64,000 nucleotides of DNA from Fredinandcohnia humi (GTDB lineage Bacteria; Bacillota; Bacilli; Bacillales; Bacillaceae_L), in contig NZ_LMBW01000001.1 of NCBI RefSeq assembly GCF_001439915.1, forward strand, positions 339,319 through 403,318, read 5' to 3'. Each line of letters starts with the position of its first letter. Position 1 is the first letter of the stretch. Below the pieces are notes generated by a model. That model saw only the letters and a list, made by a program, of their open reading frames with translations, had not been told where the DNA came from and ran no database searches. This document shows, piece by piece, positions 15,824-26,210 of this stretch. A program made the translations under genes and the position numbers.

Positions 15824-18800
15824 ATGCCTAAAGATCATTCCATTCAATCTATATTAGTAATTGGCTCAGGTCCTATCGTCATCGGGCAGGCTGCAGAATT
15901 TGATTATTCTGGTACACAGGGCTGTAGGGCATTGCGGGAAGAAGGCTTCAAAGTCATATTGGTGAATAACAATCCAGCAACCATCATGACCGATGAAGTC
16001 AATGCCGATGTTGTGTATTTTGAGCCACTTACAGTTGAAAGCATCGAGAAAATCATTGCAAAAGAACGTCCAGATGGATTACTTGCAACCCTGGGTGGTC
16101 AAACAGGCTTAAATTTAGCTTTTAGCCTAAGTGAACATGGAATATTAGATAAATATAATGTCAAAGTGCTTGGGACATCGATTGACTCCATTAAAAAAGG
16201 AGAGGATCGAGAGGCTTTTCGAAGCTTAATGAATGAATTAAATGAGCCAGTGCCTGACAGTGATATTGTTACAACGGTTGAGGAAGCGATTGCTTTTGTC
16301 CAAAGGATAGGATTTCCAGTCATTATTCGTCCAGCATACACATTGGGGGGAACAGGAGGAGGCATTGCGCACGAACAGCAGCAATTGATTGATCTTACAA
16401 AAAATGGCTTGTCCGAAAGCCCAATTACTCAATGTTTGATTGAAAAAAGCATTGCTGGATATAAAGAAATTGAATATGAGGTTATGCGTGACAAAAATGG
16501 AACCTTCATTACGATCTGTAATATGGAAAACATCGACCCAGTAGGCATTCATACGGGCGATTCAATCGTTGTCGCTCCTTCACAAACCTTAACAGATGAT
16601 GAATACAAAATGCTTCAAGCTTCATCGGCAAAAATTATCTCAGCATTGGGTATTGTTGGTGGATGTAATATTCAATTTGCATTGGACCCTTATAGTAAAA
16701 ACTATTATCTTATCGAGGTAAATCCACGTGTAAGTCGTTCTTCAGCACTTGCATCAAAAGCGACTGGTTATCCGATCGCAAAAATAACAGCTAGACTTGC
16801 AGTTGGCTATACATTGGAAGAATTAATCAACCCCATAACAGGTAACCCATTTAGTTCAGAACCTGCATTAGATTATGTGGTTGTAAAATTCCCGCGCTTC
16901 CCATTTGATAAATTCACAGATGTTCCGAATGTACTTGGAACACAAATGAAAGCGACGGGAGAGGTCATGTCACTTGATGTTAACCTTGAAGGCGCTATCC
17001 AAAAAGCGGTTCATTCCTTAGATGGGGAAAACGAAAGCTTACGATTACCTAAATTAGCAAGTTATTCAGCTGCCGAGCTTTATCAACTTGTTGAAAAGAG
17101 TAGTGAAAATCGATTTTTCGCGGTACTCGAACTGTTAAGAAGAGGAACTACTGTTGAGGAAATTCATGCTCTCTCAAAAATGGATTCGTTCTTCCTGAAC
17201 ATTTTCAAATCAATCGTGGAATTTGAGGTTAAAATTAGCCAAACCAAAGTCAATGAGTTCTCAAAGGAATTCATGCATGAGTTAAAAGAAAAAGGGTTTA
17301 CTGACCAATATATCGCATTCCTCATTGGCGAGGATGAAATGACGATTCGTGCGAAACGTAAGGAACTTGGGATTATCCCTAGTTATAAAAGTGTGGATAC
17401 ATGTGCTGGTGCATTTGCATCCCAGTCCTCTTATTATTACTCAAGCTATTTTGGAGAAAATGAGACGCAAGGATCTACGAAACAAAAGGTATTAATTCTA
17501 GGCTCCGGACCCATTCGAATCGGTCAAGGGATCGAATTTGATTACAGCTCTGTTCATGGAATTTTTGCATTACAAGAGGAAGGCTATGAGACGCTCTTAC
17601 TAAATAACAACCCGGAAACAGTAAGTACTGATTATGAAATTGCGGATAAATTGTTTTTCGAACCATTAACATTTGAACATGTGTTAAATGTAATCGAAGC
17701 CGAAAAAGTAGATCAGGTGATTGTGCAATTTGGCGGTCAAACAGCCATCAATCTTGCTCAAGGATTAGAAGCAGCCGGTATATCGATTGTGGGAATTACC
17801 CACGACATTATTGACCAGCTTGAAGACCGTGACCGTTTTTATAAGCTGTTAGAAAAGTCGAATATCCCGCATATTCCCGGTGAGATGGCTGATAATACGC
17901 AAGAACTGGTGGTAAAGGCATCTGAAATCGGCTATCCGGTGTTAATCCGTCCATCCTATGTAATCGGTGGGAAAGGGATGGTTGTCATCAATGATGAGGG
18001 TAAGCTTGCATCCTTTGTAAAAGGGATATCAAAAGATTCATTTCCGCTCCTAATTGATGCATATGTACCTGGTTTGGAAATTGAAGTTGACTTACTTTCC
18101 GATGGGAACGAGATCCTCATTCCTGCCATTGTTGAACATATTGAAAAAGCAGGCGTTCACTCTGGTGACAGTCACGCGATTATTCCAGCTGTTTCATTAT
18201 CTGAAGTAAACAAAAAAACAGTCACAGATTATGCCGAAAAAATTGTTCGTGAACTACAGTTTAAAGGGATTATGAATATCCAATTTGTTGTCAATGACAA
18301 TCAAATTTACGTCCTTGAAGTGAACCCGCGTGCTAGCCGTACAGTTCCAATTATCAGTAAAATTACAGGGATTCCGATGGCGCAGCTAGCTTCAAAGCTT
18401 ATACTTGGAAAGTCACTGCAAGAGGTATCATCGCAAACAGGCTTATTACCTGATTTACCTTACTTTACGGTGAAATATCCAGTTTTCTCAACCTATAAAT
18501 TGCTTGGCGATCCAACGGTCGGACCGGAGATGAAATCAACTGGTGAAGGAATAAGTATAGCAGCAACGATTGAAGAGGCTTTAACAAAGGTTTTCCATAG
18601 CTATATTCTTTCAAAAAAAGGTGCAGACGAAATTGTTTTCGATAAGGATCTGATTCCTTCAGAAATAAAGCAATTTGCCAAGCAAATGGGATTAAAAATA
18701 GAAGCGGCTACTAACATTTCAGAATGGACGAAGAGCGATAAGGCTTTAGCATTTGTAAGTCTAACCAATGACGAAAAATCAAAAAAGAATAAAATAGAGG

Positions 18801-18946
18801 CAAGTCAGAAGCGAATTCATGTTTTTACAGAAATTGAGACATTACACGCATTTTTAAAAGCATTTAGAGATTCTCATTTTTCAGTCAAGTCAATCCAAGA
18901 ACTCCGGGGTACAATCAATAATGCGAAAGAAGTGATTAGCAAATGA
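15824..18946 (+). CDS. carB: Carbamoyl phosphate synthase large subunit CarB (arginine operon copy)
   Basis: 1040 residues. Two ATP-grasp halves, each opened by a dinucleotide-like motif ([19 protein letters not shown] and [19 protein letters not shown]), carry GGTGGGIAH and GGKGMVV loops and the metal-binding VNPR repeats ([36 protein letters not shown]). The C-terminal allosteric domain is short and divergent. Start ATG 15824 follows TTAGGAGAG; an in-frame GTG at 15773 has no homology support. Normally it makes carbamoyl phosphate using ammonia channelled from CarA, whose glutaminase domain is missing here, so it would depend on free ammonia or another small subunit. Confidence 0.95.
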   Translation: MPKDHSIQSILVIGSGPIVIGQAAEFDYSGTQGCRALREEGFKVILVNNNPATIMTDEVNADVVYFEPLTVESIEKIIAKERPDGLLATLGGQTGLNLAFSLSEHGILDKYNVKVLGTSIDSIKKGEDREAFRSLMNELNEPVPDSDIVTTVEEAIAFVQRIGFPVIIRPAYTLGGTGGGIAHEQQQLIDLTKNGLSESPITQCLIEKSIAGYKEIEYEVMRDKNGTFITICNMENIDPVGIHTGDSIVVAPSQTLTDDEYKMLQASSAKIISALGIVGGCNIQFALDPYSKNYYLIEVNPRVSRSSALASKATGYPIAKITARLAVGYTLEELINPITGNPFSSEPALDYVVVKFPRFPFDKFTDVPNVLGTQMKATGEVMSLDVNLEGAIQKAVHSLDGENESLRLPKLASYSAAELYQLVEKSSENRFFAVLELLRRGTTVEEIHALSKMDSFFLNIFKSIVEFEVKISQTKVNEFSKEFMHELKEKGFTDQYIAFLIGEDEMTIRAKRKELGIIPSYKSVDTCAGAFASQSSYYYSSYFGENETQGSTKQKVLILGSGPIRIGQGIEFDYSSVHGIFALQEEGYETLLLNNNPETVSTDYEIADKLFFEPLTFEHVLNVIEAEKVDQVIVQFGGQTAINLAQGLEAAGISIVGITHDIIDQLEDRDRFYKLLEKSNIPHIPGEMADNTQELVVKASEIGYPVLIRPSYVIGGKGMVVINDEGKLASFVKGISKDSFPLLIDAYVPGLEIEVDLLSDGNEILIPAIVEHIEKAGVHSGDSHAIIPAVSLSEVNKKTVTDYAEKIVRELQFKGIMNIQFVVNDNQIYVLEVNPRASRTVPIISKITGIPMAQLASKLILGKSLQEVSSQTGLLPDLPYFTVKYPVFSTYKLLGDPTVGPEMKSTGEGISIAATIEEALTKVFHSYILSKKGADEIVFDKDLIPSEIKQFAKQMGLKIEAATNISEWTKSDKALAFVSLTNDEKSKKNKIEASQKRIHVFTEIETLHAFLKAFRDSHFSVKSIQELRGTINNAKEVISK

Positions 18947-19902
18947 CAACTACTTTAAAACATAATGTAGATAAGGCGTTAAAAGGAAAGGATTTACTCA
19001 CCCTTCTTGATTTAACGCAGGAAGATATACTCGACTTATTAGACTCAGCTATGGAAATCAAGCAAAAGCATAAAAATGGGGAAGAAACACCTTATTTAAA
19101 AGGAAAAACGTTAGCAATGATTTTTGAAAAGCATTCAACCCGTACCAGGGTATCATTTGAAGCAGGAATGCTGCAGTTGGGCGGAAATGCAATATACCTG
19201 AATAGCAATGATATGCAATTAGGTAGAGGGGAATCAATTGCAGATACTGCGATGGTTTTATCTGAGTATGTTGATGCAATCATGATTCGTACATTTGAGC
19301 ACGAAAAAATTGAGGAGCTTGCGAATTTCGCGAGTATACCAGTCATCAATGGCTTAACCGAAGATTTTCACCCATGCCAAGCGTTAGCAGATTTACTAAC
19401 TATTTATGAACAAAAGAAAACCTTCAAAGGCAGCAAACTCGTCTATGTCGGAGATGGCAATAATGTTGCCCATTCATTAATGATTGCGGCAGCCAAGGTT
19501 GGATTAGACTGTACGGTTGTTTGCCCACCCGGGTATGCCCCGAAATCTTTTATTGTAGAGAAAGCAAAAGAAATTGCGAAAGAGACAAATGCGGTCATTG
19601 AGATTAATCATGATCCAGTCGGTGGATTGAAAGGCGCCGATTTTATTTATACTGATGTGTGGGCAAGCATGGGGCAAGAAAAGGAACAACAAGAAAGAAT
19701 GCAAGCGTTCATGCCTTATCAGGTTAATCCAGAGCTTGTAAGTGCAGCTAATGAGGATTATAGTTTTTTACACTGTCTACCTGCACATCGAGGTGAAGAG
19801 GTAACTGCTGAGGTAATCGATGGACCACATTCTCTTGTGTTTGAACAAGCAGGGAATCGCTTGCACGCTCAAAAAGCCGTTCTTAAAGCAATTATGGAAT
19901 AA
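18943..19902 (+). CDS. argF: Ornithine carbamoyltransferase ArgF
   Basis: 319 residues. Carbamoyl phosphate motif [12 protein letters not shown], ornithine/carbamoyl site HPCQALADL and the catalytic [11 protein letters not shown] are all present. It converts ornithine and carbamoyl phosphate to citrulline. The ATG overlaps the carB stop by 4 bp. It ends the operon at a hairpin followed by T7. Confidence 0.96.
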   Translation: MTTTLKHNVDKALKGKDLLTLLDLTQEDILDLLDSAMEIKQKHKNGEETPYLKGKTLAMIFEKHSTRTRVSFEAGMLQLGGNAIYLNSNDMQLGRGESIADTAMVLSEYVDAIMIRTFEHEKIEELANFASIPVINGLTEDFHPCQALADLLTIYEQKKTFKGSKLVYVGDGNNVAHSLMIAAAKVGLDCTVVCPPGYAPKSFIVEKAKEIAKETNAVIEINHDPVGGLKGADFIYTDVWASMGQEKEQQERMQAFMPYQVNPELVSAANEDYSFLHCLPAHRGEEVTAEVIDGPHSLVFEQAGNRLHAQKAVLKAIME

Positions 19903-19910
19903 ATAACTTA

Positions 19911-19943
19911 AAACCTCAGCCCTCAATGGTGCTGTGGTTTTTT
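19911..19943 (+). terminator. Terminator of the arginine operon
   Basis: AACCTCAGC pairs with GCTGTGGTT (one mismatch) and is followed by a run of T. Confidence 0.75.
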
Positions 19944-20005
19944 TCATGATTTTAAATGGGAGTGGGAATAGTAATTATGTATTACTTATCAAAAGGAGGA
20001 TGATG

Positions 20006-20185
20006 ATGGGGCAAAGTCATGAATTTCGTGCAGGGCAAAAAGCACCGAATAATGGGATTTATGTAGAAATCGGCGAAACGGGGGATATGGTTAAGAACCC
20101 AAAAAGTGTAAAATTAAGTGCCGGTGACCCATTTCCGGAAAACTCTAACGACAACCGCAAATGGACATATAACAGAAAACCGTAA
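20006..20185 (+). CDS. yjzC: YjzC family small protein
   Basis: 59 residues, exactly the size of B. subtilis YjzC, starting MGQSHEFRAGQKAPNNG. It is soluble, with no known function. Of three consecutive in-frame ATGs (20000, 20003, 20006) the last fits AAAAGGAGG best. It lies between argF and yjzD, as in B. subtilis. Confidence 0.88.
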   Translation: MGQSHEFRAGQKAPNNGIYVEIGETGDMVKNPKSVKLSAGDPFPENSNDNRKWTYNRKP

Positions 20186-20204
20186 AGCTGTAAGCTAGGA
20201 AAAC

Positions 20205-20232
20205 AAAAAAAGACCCAATCGGGTCTTTTTTT
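20205..20232. terminator. Bidirectional terminator between yjzC and yjzD
   Basis: A7-GACCC-AATC-GGGTC-T7 hairpin, usable in both directions for the convergent genes. Confidence 0.9.
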
Positions 20233-20236
20233 GCAT

Positions 20237-20434
20237 TTAATGATTAGGTTCCTCTACAGGCTCATTTGGAATAACAGAACCTAAAATAATGATTAGGGCT
20301 GTAACAACAACAGCTACGATTGAAGCTGTCTTAAATGAATATGTAGCCGCCATCATCGATCCAATAACATATGAAGCCATTTGGATGAGGAGGAATGTCC
20401 AAAAAAATGTCCAAAAATAACGCAATGAATTCAC
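20237..20434 (-). CDS. yjzD: YjzD family (DUF2929) small membrane protein
   Basis: 65 residues with two membrane helices (about 5-28 and 36-54) and an acidic C-terminal tail (NEPVEEPNH). Size, topology and place between yjzC and yjaU match B. subtilis YjzD. Function unknown. Convergent with yjzC. Confidence 0.85.
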   Translation of the reverse strand: MNSLRYFWTFFWTFLLIQMASYVIGSMMAATYSFKTASIVAVVVTALIIILGSVIPNEPVEEPNH

Positions 20435-20578
20435 CCCATTAAACGCAGTTATGTAATTAGTTTACCACAATTGTCACTTGATAGAAAAGATATTTGTAGG
20501 CATTTCACCCAATCATCTTTTAATTCCACAACATACACTAATAACGAAGGACGAAAATCAGAAGTAGGAGAAGAGAGC

Positions 20579-21313
20579 ATGGTACAAAATAAACTTTTTT
20601 TCAAACTTGATACGGAGTGGTCTGCTCTTCATTTGCCAAAACGTCCAAATGGCTTCGCAGTTTTAATCATCGGGGATAAAACAAATTTTGTAGAAGAGAA
20701 CTCAAGCTATTGGATTCAAAACTACGCTAGGTCTCAAATTCTCGAATACCTAAAGGATGATGGATATACAGTATTTTATTCCAACTTATACGGAGCAAAT
20801 TGGGGAAATCCAGCTTCCGTCAAATTTGCAACACAACTCTATCACATCATTATGAAACAAGAAATCCTCAACAAACGTATTCATATTTTGGCGGAAGGTA
20901 TGGGCGCATTAACAGCAATGCAGTTAAGCAACAAGCTAAAAGGAGAAATTCGTTCGATGGCTTTCTTAAATCCATGCATTGATCTCGTGGCACATATCGA
21001 TAATGAAAGAAAAAATAAATTTTTTTATAAAAAGCTGATAAAGGAAATTGCACGAGCATATCAGCTTGAGGAACCTGAAGTTGAAACAAATATTGAAAAA
21101 TTGGCACCAAGAGACCAGTTACTTTTTCCAAATGTCCCAATCAAAATTTGGCATAGCACAAATGAAAAGACCTACACTTCGGAAATTCACACTAAGAAAT
21201 ACCAAAGCAACGGAAATGAGATGTTGACGTTAAGCTATCACCATAGTGAAAATATATATGCATTTAGTCGCTCAATTGGTAGCTTTTACAAAGAAAATGA
21301 AAAGGATTTATGA
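20579..21313 (+). CDS. yjaU: Alpha/beta-hydrolase-like protein (YjaU position)
   Basis: 244 residues. The pattern is that of an alpha/beta hydrolase: a dynamic loop after GFAVLIIGDKTNF and a nucleophile-elbow-like HILAEGMGALTAMQL, where Glu stands at the elbow instead of Ser, and a late His (YHHSENIY). The altered elbow makes catalysis doubtful. The ATG 20579 start is supported by AGGAGAAGAG; the upstream open frame has no such signal. Identified with yjaU mainly from position between yjzD and yjaV. Confidence 0.7.
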   Translation: MVQNKLFFKLDTEWSALHLPKRPNGFAVLIIGDKTNFVEENSSYWIQNYARSQILEYLKDDGYTVFYSNLYGANWGNPASVKFATQLYHIIMKQEILNKRIHILAEGMGALTAMQLSNKLKGEIRSMAFLNPCIDLVAHIDNERKNKFFYKKLIKEIARAYQLEEPEVETNIEKLAPRDQLLFPNVPIKIWHSTNEKTYTSEIHTKKYQSNGNEMLTLSYHHSENIYAFSRSIGSFYKENEKDL

Positions 21314-21352
21314 AAAGTCCCAATTCTTTTGTTAGAATAGGGACTTTTTATT
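21313..21352 (+). terminator. Terminator after yjaU
   Basis: AAAAGTCCC...GGGACTTTTT hairpin, just after the stop codon. Confidence 0.85.
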
Positions 21353-21377
21353 TGCCGACAAGCATACGATACTGTAA

Positions 21378-21509
21378 CTCTATTCAGTAGGGAATTAAAC
21401 CCTACTGAATAGAGTTAAGCCTCCGGCGGATGCCACGATTTTTTAAAGGAAAATTTTCGAGCTTGCTCGAAAAAAATCGGGCGCAAATACGCCAAGGCGC
21501 ATTTGATTA
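21378..21509 (+). repeat. Family I intergenic repeat, copy B (without module)
   Basis: Opens with a perfect 15-bp hairpin (CTCTATTCAGTAGGG / CCCTACTGAATAGAG), then CCTCCGGCGGATGCCAC, a small hairpin TTTTCGAGC-TT-GCTCGAAAA where copies A and C carry the module, and the 3' hairpin CAAATACGCC/GGCGCATTTG. It ends about 10 nt before the yjaV ribosome binding site. Confidence 0.85.
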
Positions 21510-21531
21510 AATTGTATAGGAGATGTTACAA

Positions 21532-22098
21532 GTGAAGAAGGTCATACTATTCGACGCTTTCTCGTTTGTAGGATATGGACTCTGCTGCAGGATGATGGAC
21601 AAAGAAATCCATGTAGTCGGTGTAGATACGAACCCGATGGAAAATAGCTCCGAAGAGGATAAAATGCTGCGTATCGGGCGTAATGCCTTTTTTGAATTTA
21701 TAGAGTTGCCGAAAGCAATGTCGGGCCAAAGCATGTTTGCCCAAACAGATGCGGTGATTTATCCATGGTATGGTCCAAACTCCTCAGACCGGATTAAAGA
21801 AAAAGGGGAAATGCTTCAACTAGTACTTGAATACTGTAATCATACAAAAACAAAGCTAGTTCTGGTTTCTGCACAATCGTTAGACCGGAATACAAAAGAT
21901 GATTTAGACGACGAATTAAATGATAGCTGGTATTCCAAAATAAATATTGATAATAGTCTATTCGAGCACCGAAAAATTCGAACAACAAATATTGAGTGTT
22001 TGTTTACGTTTATCGATTTTACGAATAAAGAGTTGGAGGAAGGAATCCATAAAAAGAATGAACACGAAGAGTGGATTTCCCAAAACTTTTATGTCTAG
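21532..22098 (+). CDS. yjaV: YjaV-type protein with a nucleotide-sugar-epimerase-like N-terminus
   Basis: 188 residues, beginning with a Rossmann-like strand (KKVILFDAFSFVGYGLC). No catalytic Tyr-x3-Lys or other signature is evident, so function is unknown. GTG 21532 is chosen because AGGAGA at 21518 is 8 nt away; the in-frame ATG 21523 overlaps that site. It lies just upstream of med, as yjaV does in B. subtilis. Confidence 0.7.
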   Translation: MKKVILFDAFSFVGYGLCCRMMDKEIHVVGVDTNPMENSSEEDKMLRIGRNAFFEFIELPKAMSGQSMFAQTDAVIYPWYGPNSSDRIKEKGEMLQLVLEYCNHTKTKLVLVSAQSLDRNTKDDLDDELNDSWYSKINIDNSLFEHRKIRTTNIECLFTFIDFTNKELEEGIHKKNEHEEWISQNFYV

Positions 22099-22184
22099 AT
22101 ACTTCTTTTGCTTTCCAATTAGCTAAAAGTACAATAAAATATAAAGTATAATTGGATGTTTTCGTTTTTGAAGGGGTTGTAGTC

Positions 22185-23141
22185 ATGCAAAAGTTGTTTA
22201 GGTGGGTGACACTCTTATTTCTATTATCCATCCTTGTATCCTGTGGACAAACGGATGCCAAGACCGGGTTGGGAAAAGTAGGCTTACTTGTACCGGATAC
22301 AATTGATGATCAAGTATGGGGTACAGAAGGATATAAGGGGTTATTGCAAATAAAATCAAAATTTCAGGCCGATGTCTTTTACAAAGAAGGAATTATCTCG
22401 GAAGCTGCAACACGAACAGCAGTGGATGAATTTGTAGATAATGGCGTCAATTTAATATTTGGTCATGGAAGTGAATATGCTGATATTTTTAATGAGATTG
22501 CAGATGAATACCCTGATGTCCATTTCATTTTTTTTAATGGAAATACGAAAAAAAAGAATGTTACAAGCCTAAACTTTGATGGGCATGCCATGGGCTTCTT
22601 CGGTGGTATGGTCGCCGGAAAAATGACGGAAGCAAACAAAGTCGGGATCATTGCTGCATTTGAATGGCAACCGGAGATCAATGGATTTTATGAAGGTGTG
22701 TTATTTCAAAATGATGAAGTTGATGTAGATATTGGCTATGTCGGGAACTGGGATGACAGTGAAAAGGCAATATCAATAGCGGAGAAAATGATAGCAGATG
22801 GTGTCGATATTATTTATCCTGCCGGGGATGGGTTCAATGTCCCTGTAATAGAAAGACTAAAAGAAGAAGGCCTATATGCGATTGGTTATGTTTCAGACCA
22901 ATCTGACTTAGGGAAAGAAACGGTTTACACAAGCACAGTACAGCATATAGACCTACTCTACTTATTGGTTACAAATCAATTTGATAAGGGCGAACTTAAG
23001 TCTGGCACTCTTTATTTTGATTTCCAGGACGAGGTTATTTCAATGGGTACCTTTAGCCCGAAGGTAGATGAAAATTTTATCAATGAATTAAAAGGGTATA
23101 TTAACGAATATAAAGAAACAGGAGACCTTCCATCAAAATAG
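22185..23141 (+). CDS. med: Med, BMP-family lipoprotein (positive competence regulator)
   Basis: 318 residues. Signal peptide with a lipobox LVSC-G (Cys about 20), so membrane-anchored. The remainder is a periplasmic-binding (basic membrane protein) fold: LVPDTIDDQVWGTEGYKG, FGHGSEYADIF, GFFGGMVAGKM. In B. subtilis Med raises comK expression. ATG 22185 follows GAAGGGG. Unlike B. subtilis, no comZ follows; a leftward unknown gene is convergent here. Confidence 0.85.
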   Translation: MQKLFRWVTLLFLLSILVSCGQTDAKTGLGKVGLLVPDTIDDQVWGTEGYKGLLQIKSKFQADVFYKEGIISEAATRTAVDEFVDNGVNLIFGHGSEYADIFNEIADEYPDVHFIFFNGNTKKKNVTSLNFDGHAMGFFGGMVAGKMTEANKVGIIAAFEWQPEINGFYEGVLFQNDEVDVDIGYVGNWDDSEKAISIAEKMIADGVDIIYPAGDGFNVPVIERLKEEGLYAIGYVSDQSDLGKETVYTSTVQHIDLLYLLVTNQFDKGELKSGTLYFDFQDEVISMGTFSPKVDENFINELKGYINEYKETGDLPSK

Positions 23142-23172
23142 AAGAAGCTATCACATGGTGATAGCTTCTTAT
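23142..23172. terminator. Bidirectional terminator after med
   Basis: AAGAAGCTATCAC-ATG-GTGATAGCTTCTT, 13-bp stem shared by convergent med and the small leftward gene. Confidence 0.88.
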
Positions 23173-23429
23173 TTTTTTCGAAAATAATCAAGGAGTGGAG
23201 AAATATCTTTAAATGCTGGCTTAATTTTATCGATTGAAGTCATTATCTCATCGATTTGACCCATCAGTTGATTGAAATCAACCCCTTCTCCTTTCTTTAC
23301 TTCCGGAGCTCCATTTTCAACTTTCCTAGCCCGCTGACCAAACATAAATTGATCAAACCGATCCGTTTTTGAAGATCCCCTTTTTTCATCTTCTTGCTTA
23401 TCAGTAAAATTCTCTGGGTTATCACTCAT
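23169..23429 (-). CDS. Unidentified small soluble protein in the comZ position
   Basis: 86 residues, starting MSDNPENFTDKQED. A charged N-terminal half contains FDQFMFGQRAR, and the C-terminal half (GVDFNQLMGQIDEIMTSIDKIKPAF) looks like an amphipathic helix. The upstream in-frame ATG at 23495 is disfavoured; the one at 23429 has a weak GGTGA. I do not recognise the family. Its leader region holds the divergent fabH promoter. Confidence 0.7.
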   Translation of the reverse strand: MSDNPENFTDKQEDEKRGSSKTDRFDQFMFGQRARKVENGAPEVKKGEGVDFNQLMGQIDEIMTSIDKIKPAFKDISPLLDYFRKK

Positions 23430-23572
23430 CTTTTTCACCAACTTTAATTTTAAATATTTCATGCAGAACCTATTTACTATAATCTTATGTAACATTGCAC
23501 AAAATGTAATAGGCCTGTATCACGCAAAACACTAGGCAAACGTGGAATCTTGGAAAAAATAAAACCAAAGAG

Positions 23573-23617
23573 TTGATAACCATGAAAAAATGAATTAAAA
23601 TTAGTACCAAGTCATAA
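23573..23617 (+). promoter_or_regulatory. fabH promoter with a FapR-like operator
   Basis: -35 TTGATA (23573-23578), 17-bp spacer, -10 TAAAAT (23596-23601). Immediately downstream, TTAGTACCAAGTCATAA (23601-23617) has one perfect FapR half (TTAGTACC) and a weaker second half. FapR represses fatty acid genes until malonyl-CoA rises. The distance to the fabH ATG is about 270 nt, much of it repeat copy E. Confidence 0.65.
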
Positions 23618-23674
23618 GAATTGATAATAATAGAAGTTGGTAAACAAAAGCTTTTTTAAAATTTAGGTTGTCAA

Positions 23675-23852
23675 TGTCTAGCTTCAGGCGCCATCGGCTC
23701 GCGGGTCTAGCCAATCGCTTCTGAAGGCAAAGAGCGCCTTCTGTCAGCGCTTGTCTTATGCTTGTCGCCTCTGCCAGGACGGCAAGGATTCCGGCGTTAG
23801 GCACAGGACGTGCCTGCCTTTAGCAGGAATTGGGGCGCCTTGTGCTTTTCTT
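23675..23852 (+). repeat. Family II intergenic repeat, copy E (with a diverged module), in the fabH leader
   Basis: Outer stem AGGCGCC/GGCGCCT encloses GAAGGC-AAAGAGC-GCCTTC and a module at 23772-23831 (TGCCAGGACGGCA, then GGCACAGGACGTGCC inside ATTCC...GGAAT). It ends 9 nt before the fabH ribosome binding site, so it is part of the fabH-fabF mRNA leader if the promoter at 23573 is used. Confidence 0.8.
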
Positions 23853-23872
23853 AATAAAAGGGAGATGTTTGT

Positions 23873-24805
23873 ATGGGTGTAGGAATAATTGGAATCAATC
23901 GATTCGTACCAGAAAGAGTCGTAACAAACCAAGATCTTGAAAAAATTATAGACACATCAGATGAATGGATTCGGACAAGAACAGGAATAGAAGAACGTAG
24001 AATTGCCGATGATGATACAAATACATCAGATATGGCATATGAGGCTGCACGTAAAGCAATTGAAGATGCAGGGATCACAGCTGAACAAATAGACCTGATC
24101 ATCGTAGCAACAGTTACGCCTGACCATCCATTCCCATCTGTAGCATGCATGATTCAAGAACGACTAGGTGCAAAAAAAGCAGCTGCAATGGATATTGGTG
24201 CAGCATGTGCAGGATTTATGTACGGAATCATCACAGGTAAACAATTCGTCGAAACGGGTACCTATAAGCACATATTAGTAGTAGGTGTTGAAAAACTTTC
24301 AAAAGTCGTTGACTGGAATGACCGAAATACAGCCGTATTATTCGGGGACGGGGCTGGTGCAGTAGTCCTTGGTGAAGTTTCTGAAGGAAGAGGAATCCTT
24401 TCTTTTGAATTAGGTGCAGACGGTACGGGTGCGAAACATCTTTACCAAGATGAACACATCATTATGAATGGTCGCGAGGTTTTCAAATTTGCAGTAAGAC
24501 AAATGGGTGAATCAAGTATACATGTTATCGAGAAAGCAGGATTAAAACGAGAAGATGTCGATTACTTAATTCCACACCAGGCAAACATTCGAATTATGGA
24601 GGCTTCAAGGGAAAGACTTGAACTACCAGTTGAAAAGATGTCGAAAACAGTCAATAAGTACGGAAACACATCTGCAGCCTCAATCCCAATTTCAATTGTT
24701 GAGGATATTGAAGCAGGAAAAATTAAAGACGATGACGTAATAGTAATGGTAGGATTTGGTGGAGGATTAACTTGGGGTGCCATCTGTATCAAATGGGGTC
24801 GCTAA
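23873..24805 (+). CDS. fabH: Beta-ketoacyl-ACP synthase III FabH
   Basis: 310 residues. The catalytic triad is visible as Cys in AACAGFMYG, His in IPHQANIRI and Asn in [24 protein letters not shown] near the N-terminus is the typical acyl-CoA-binding stretch. It condenses acyl-CoA with malonyl-ACP to start fatty acid synthesis. ATG 23873 follows GGGAGAT. It forms an operon with fabF 78 bp downstream, as fabHA-fabF in B. subtilis. Confidence 0.96.
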   Translation: MGVGIIGINRFVPERVVTNQDLEKIIDTSDEWIRTRTGIEERRIADDDTNTSDMAYEAARKAIEDAGITAEQIDLIIVATVTPDHPFPSVACMIQERLGAKKAAAMDIGAACAGFMYGIITGKQFVETGTYKHILVVGVEKLSKVVDWNDRNTAVLFGDGAGAVVLGEVSEGRGILSFELGADGTGAKHLYQDEHIIMNGREVFKFAVRQMGESSIHVIEKAGLKREDVDYLIPHQANIRIMEASRERLELPVEKMSKTVNKYGNTSAASIPISIVEDIEAGKIKDDDVIVMVGFGGGLTWGAICIKWGR

Positions 24806-24883
24806 GGAAGAATCTTTCCTTTGAAAACAATATGTATGCAATAAAGGATAGAAATTTTCAATGAGGTTGGAAGGAGAAAAATT

Positions 24884-26122
24884 ATGCAAAAGAAACGTGT
24901 AGTTGTTACTGGATTAGGCACAGTTTCGCCACTAGGCAATGATGTGAAAACAACATGGGAAAACGCAAAAAACGGAGTCTCAGGTATCGGTCCATTAACA
25001 AGAGTTCAAATTGAAGGCTTACCAGCAAAGGTAGCTGCGGAATTAAAGGATTTTAATCCTGAAAATTATATGGATAAAAAAGAAGTACGTCGTATGGACC
25101 GCTTCACGCAATATGCAATGGCTGCTTCTTTTATGGCTGTTGAAGATGCGAATCTAACCATTACGGATGAAATGGCGCCACGAGTTGGGGTCTGGATTGG
25201 TTCAGGTATTGGCGGTATGGAAACACATGAGGAACAGCACAAAATTTTCTTGGAAAAAGGCTATCGACGTGTAAGTCCATTTTATGTACCGATGATGATT
25301 CCTGATATGGCTGCAGGCCAAGTCTCCATCGCAATTGGGGCAAAAGGAATCAACACATGTACGGTTACAGCATGTGCGACAGGTACGAACTCCATTGGAG
25401 ATGCTTTTAAAGTAATCCAGCGTGGCGATGCTGATGTGATGGTTACTGGAGGAACAGAAGCACCATTGACAAATATGTCATTTGCCGGTTTCGTTTCAGC
25501 AAGAGCATTGTCATTAAACCCGCATCCAAACACTGCAAGCCGTCCGTTTGATAAAAATCGTGATGGATTTGTAATGGGTGAGGGTGCTGGAATTCTTGTT
25601 CTAGAAGAACTTGAACATGCATTAGCTCGCGGCGCACATATTTACGCAGAAATCATTGGCTATGGAGCAACTGGAGATGCCTACCATATTACTGCTCCAG
25701 CACCGGGCGGAGAAGGTGGAGCTCGCGCAATGCGACAAGCTATTGCAGATGCAGGGCTTTCTCCAAGTGATGTCGATTATATCAATGCACACGGAACAAG
25801 CACAGATTACAACGACAAGTTTGAAACGGCAGCAATCAAAGAAGTTTTCGGTGATCAAGCTTATAATGTAGCCATTAGTTCAACAAAATCAATGACAGGA
25901 CATTTACTTGGAGCTGCAGGTGGTGTAGAAGCAATCTTCTCAATCCTTGCTATTCAAGAAGGAATCATCCCGCCGACGATTAATTACGAAACACCAGATC
26001 CAGAATGCGACTTAGACTACGTTCCAAATAAAGCAAGAGAACAGGAAGTCAATGTAGCCCTAAGTAACTCCCTTGGTTTCGGCGGACACAACGCAACCAT
26101 TCTATTTAAAAAATATCAATGA
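24884..26122 (+). CDS. fabF: Beta-ketoacyl-ACP synthase II FabF
   Basis: 412 residues. Thiolase-fold elongating enzyme with the nucleophilic Cys in [11 protein letters not shown], first His in [11 protein letters not shown] and second His in [13 protein letters not shown]. It extends acyl-ACP chains. Ribosome binding site AAGGAGA. Ended by a strong hairpin at 26131. Confidence 0.97.
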   Translation: MQKKRVVVTGLGTVSPLGNDVKTTWENAKNGVSGIGPLTRVQIEGLPAKVAAELKDFNPENYMDKKEVRRMDRFTQYAMAASFMAVEDANLTITDEMAPRVGVWIGSGIGGMETHEEQHKIFLEKGYRRVSPFYVPMMIPDMAAGQVSIAIGAKGINTCTVTACATGTNSIGDAFKVIQRGDADVMVTGGTEAPLTNMSFAGFVSARALSLNPHPNTASRPFDKNRDGFVMGEGAGILVLEELEHALARGAHIYAEIIGYGATGDAYHITAPAPGGEGGARAMRQAIADAGLSPSDVDYINAHGTSTDYNDKFETAAIKEVFGDQAYNVAISSTKSMTGHLLGAAGGVEAIFSILAIQEGIIPPTINYETPDPECDLDYVPNKAREQEVNVALSNSLGFGGHNATILFKKYQ

Positions 26123-26130
26123 TAGCTAAG

Positions 26131-26165
26131 CAAAGAGTCGGGCCAAATGGTCTGGCTCTTTTTTC
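26131..26165 (+). terminator. Terminator after fabF
   Basis: AAAGAG-TCGGGCCA-AA-TGGTCTGG-CTCTTTTTT, long stem with T run. Confidence 0.88.
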
Positions 26166-26210
26166 ATTAAGCTTGAATACGATATATCATGTGCGAAAGG
26201 AAGTGAAGGA

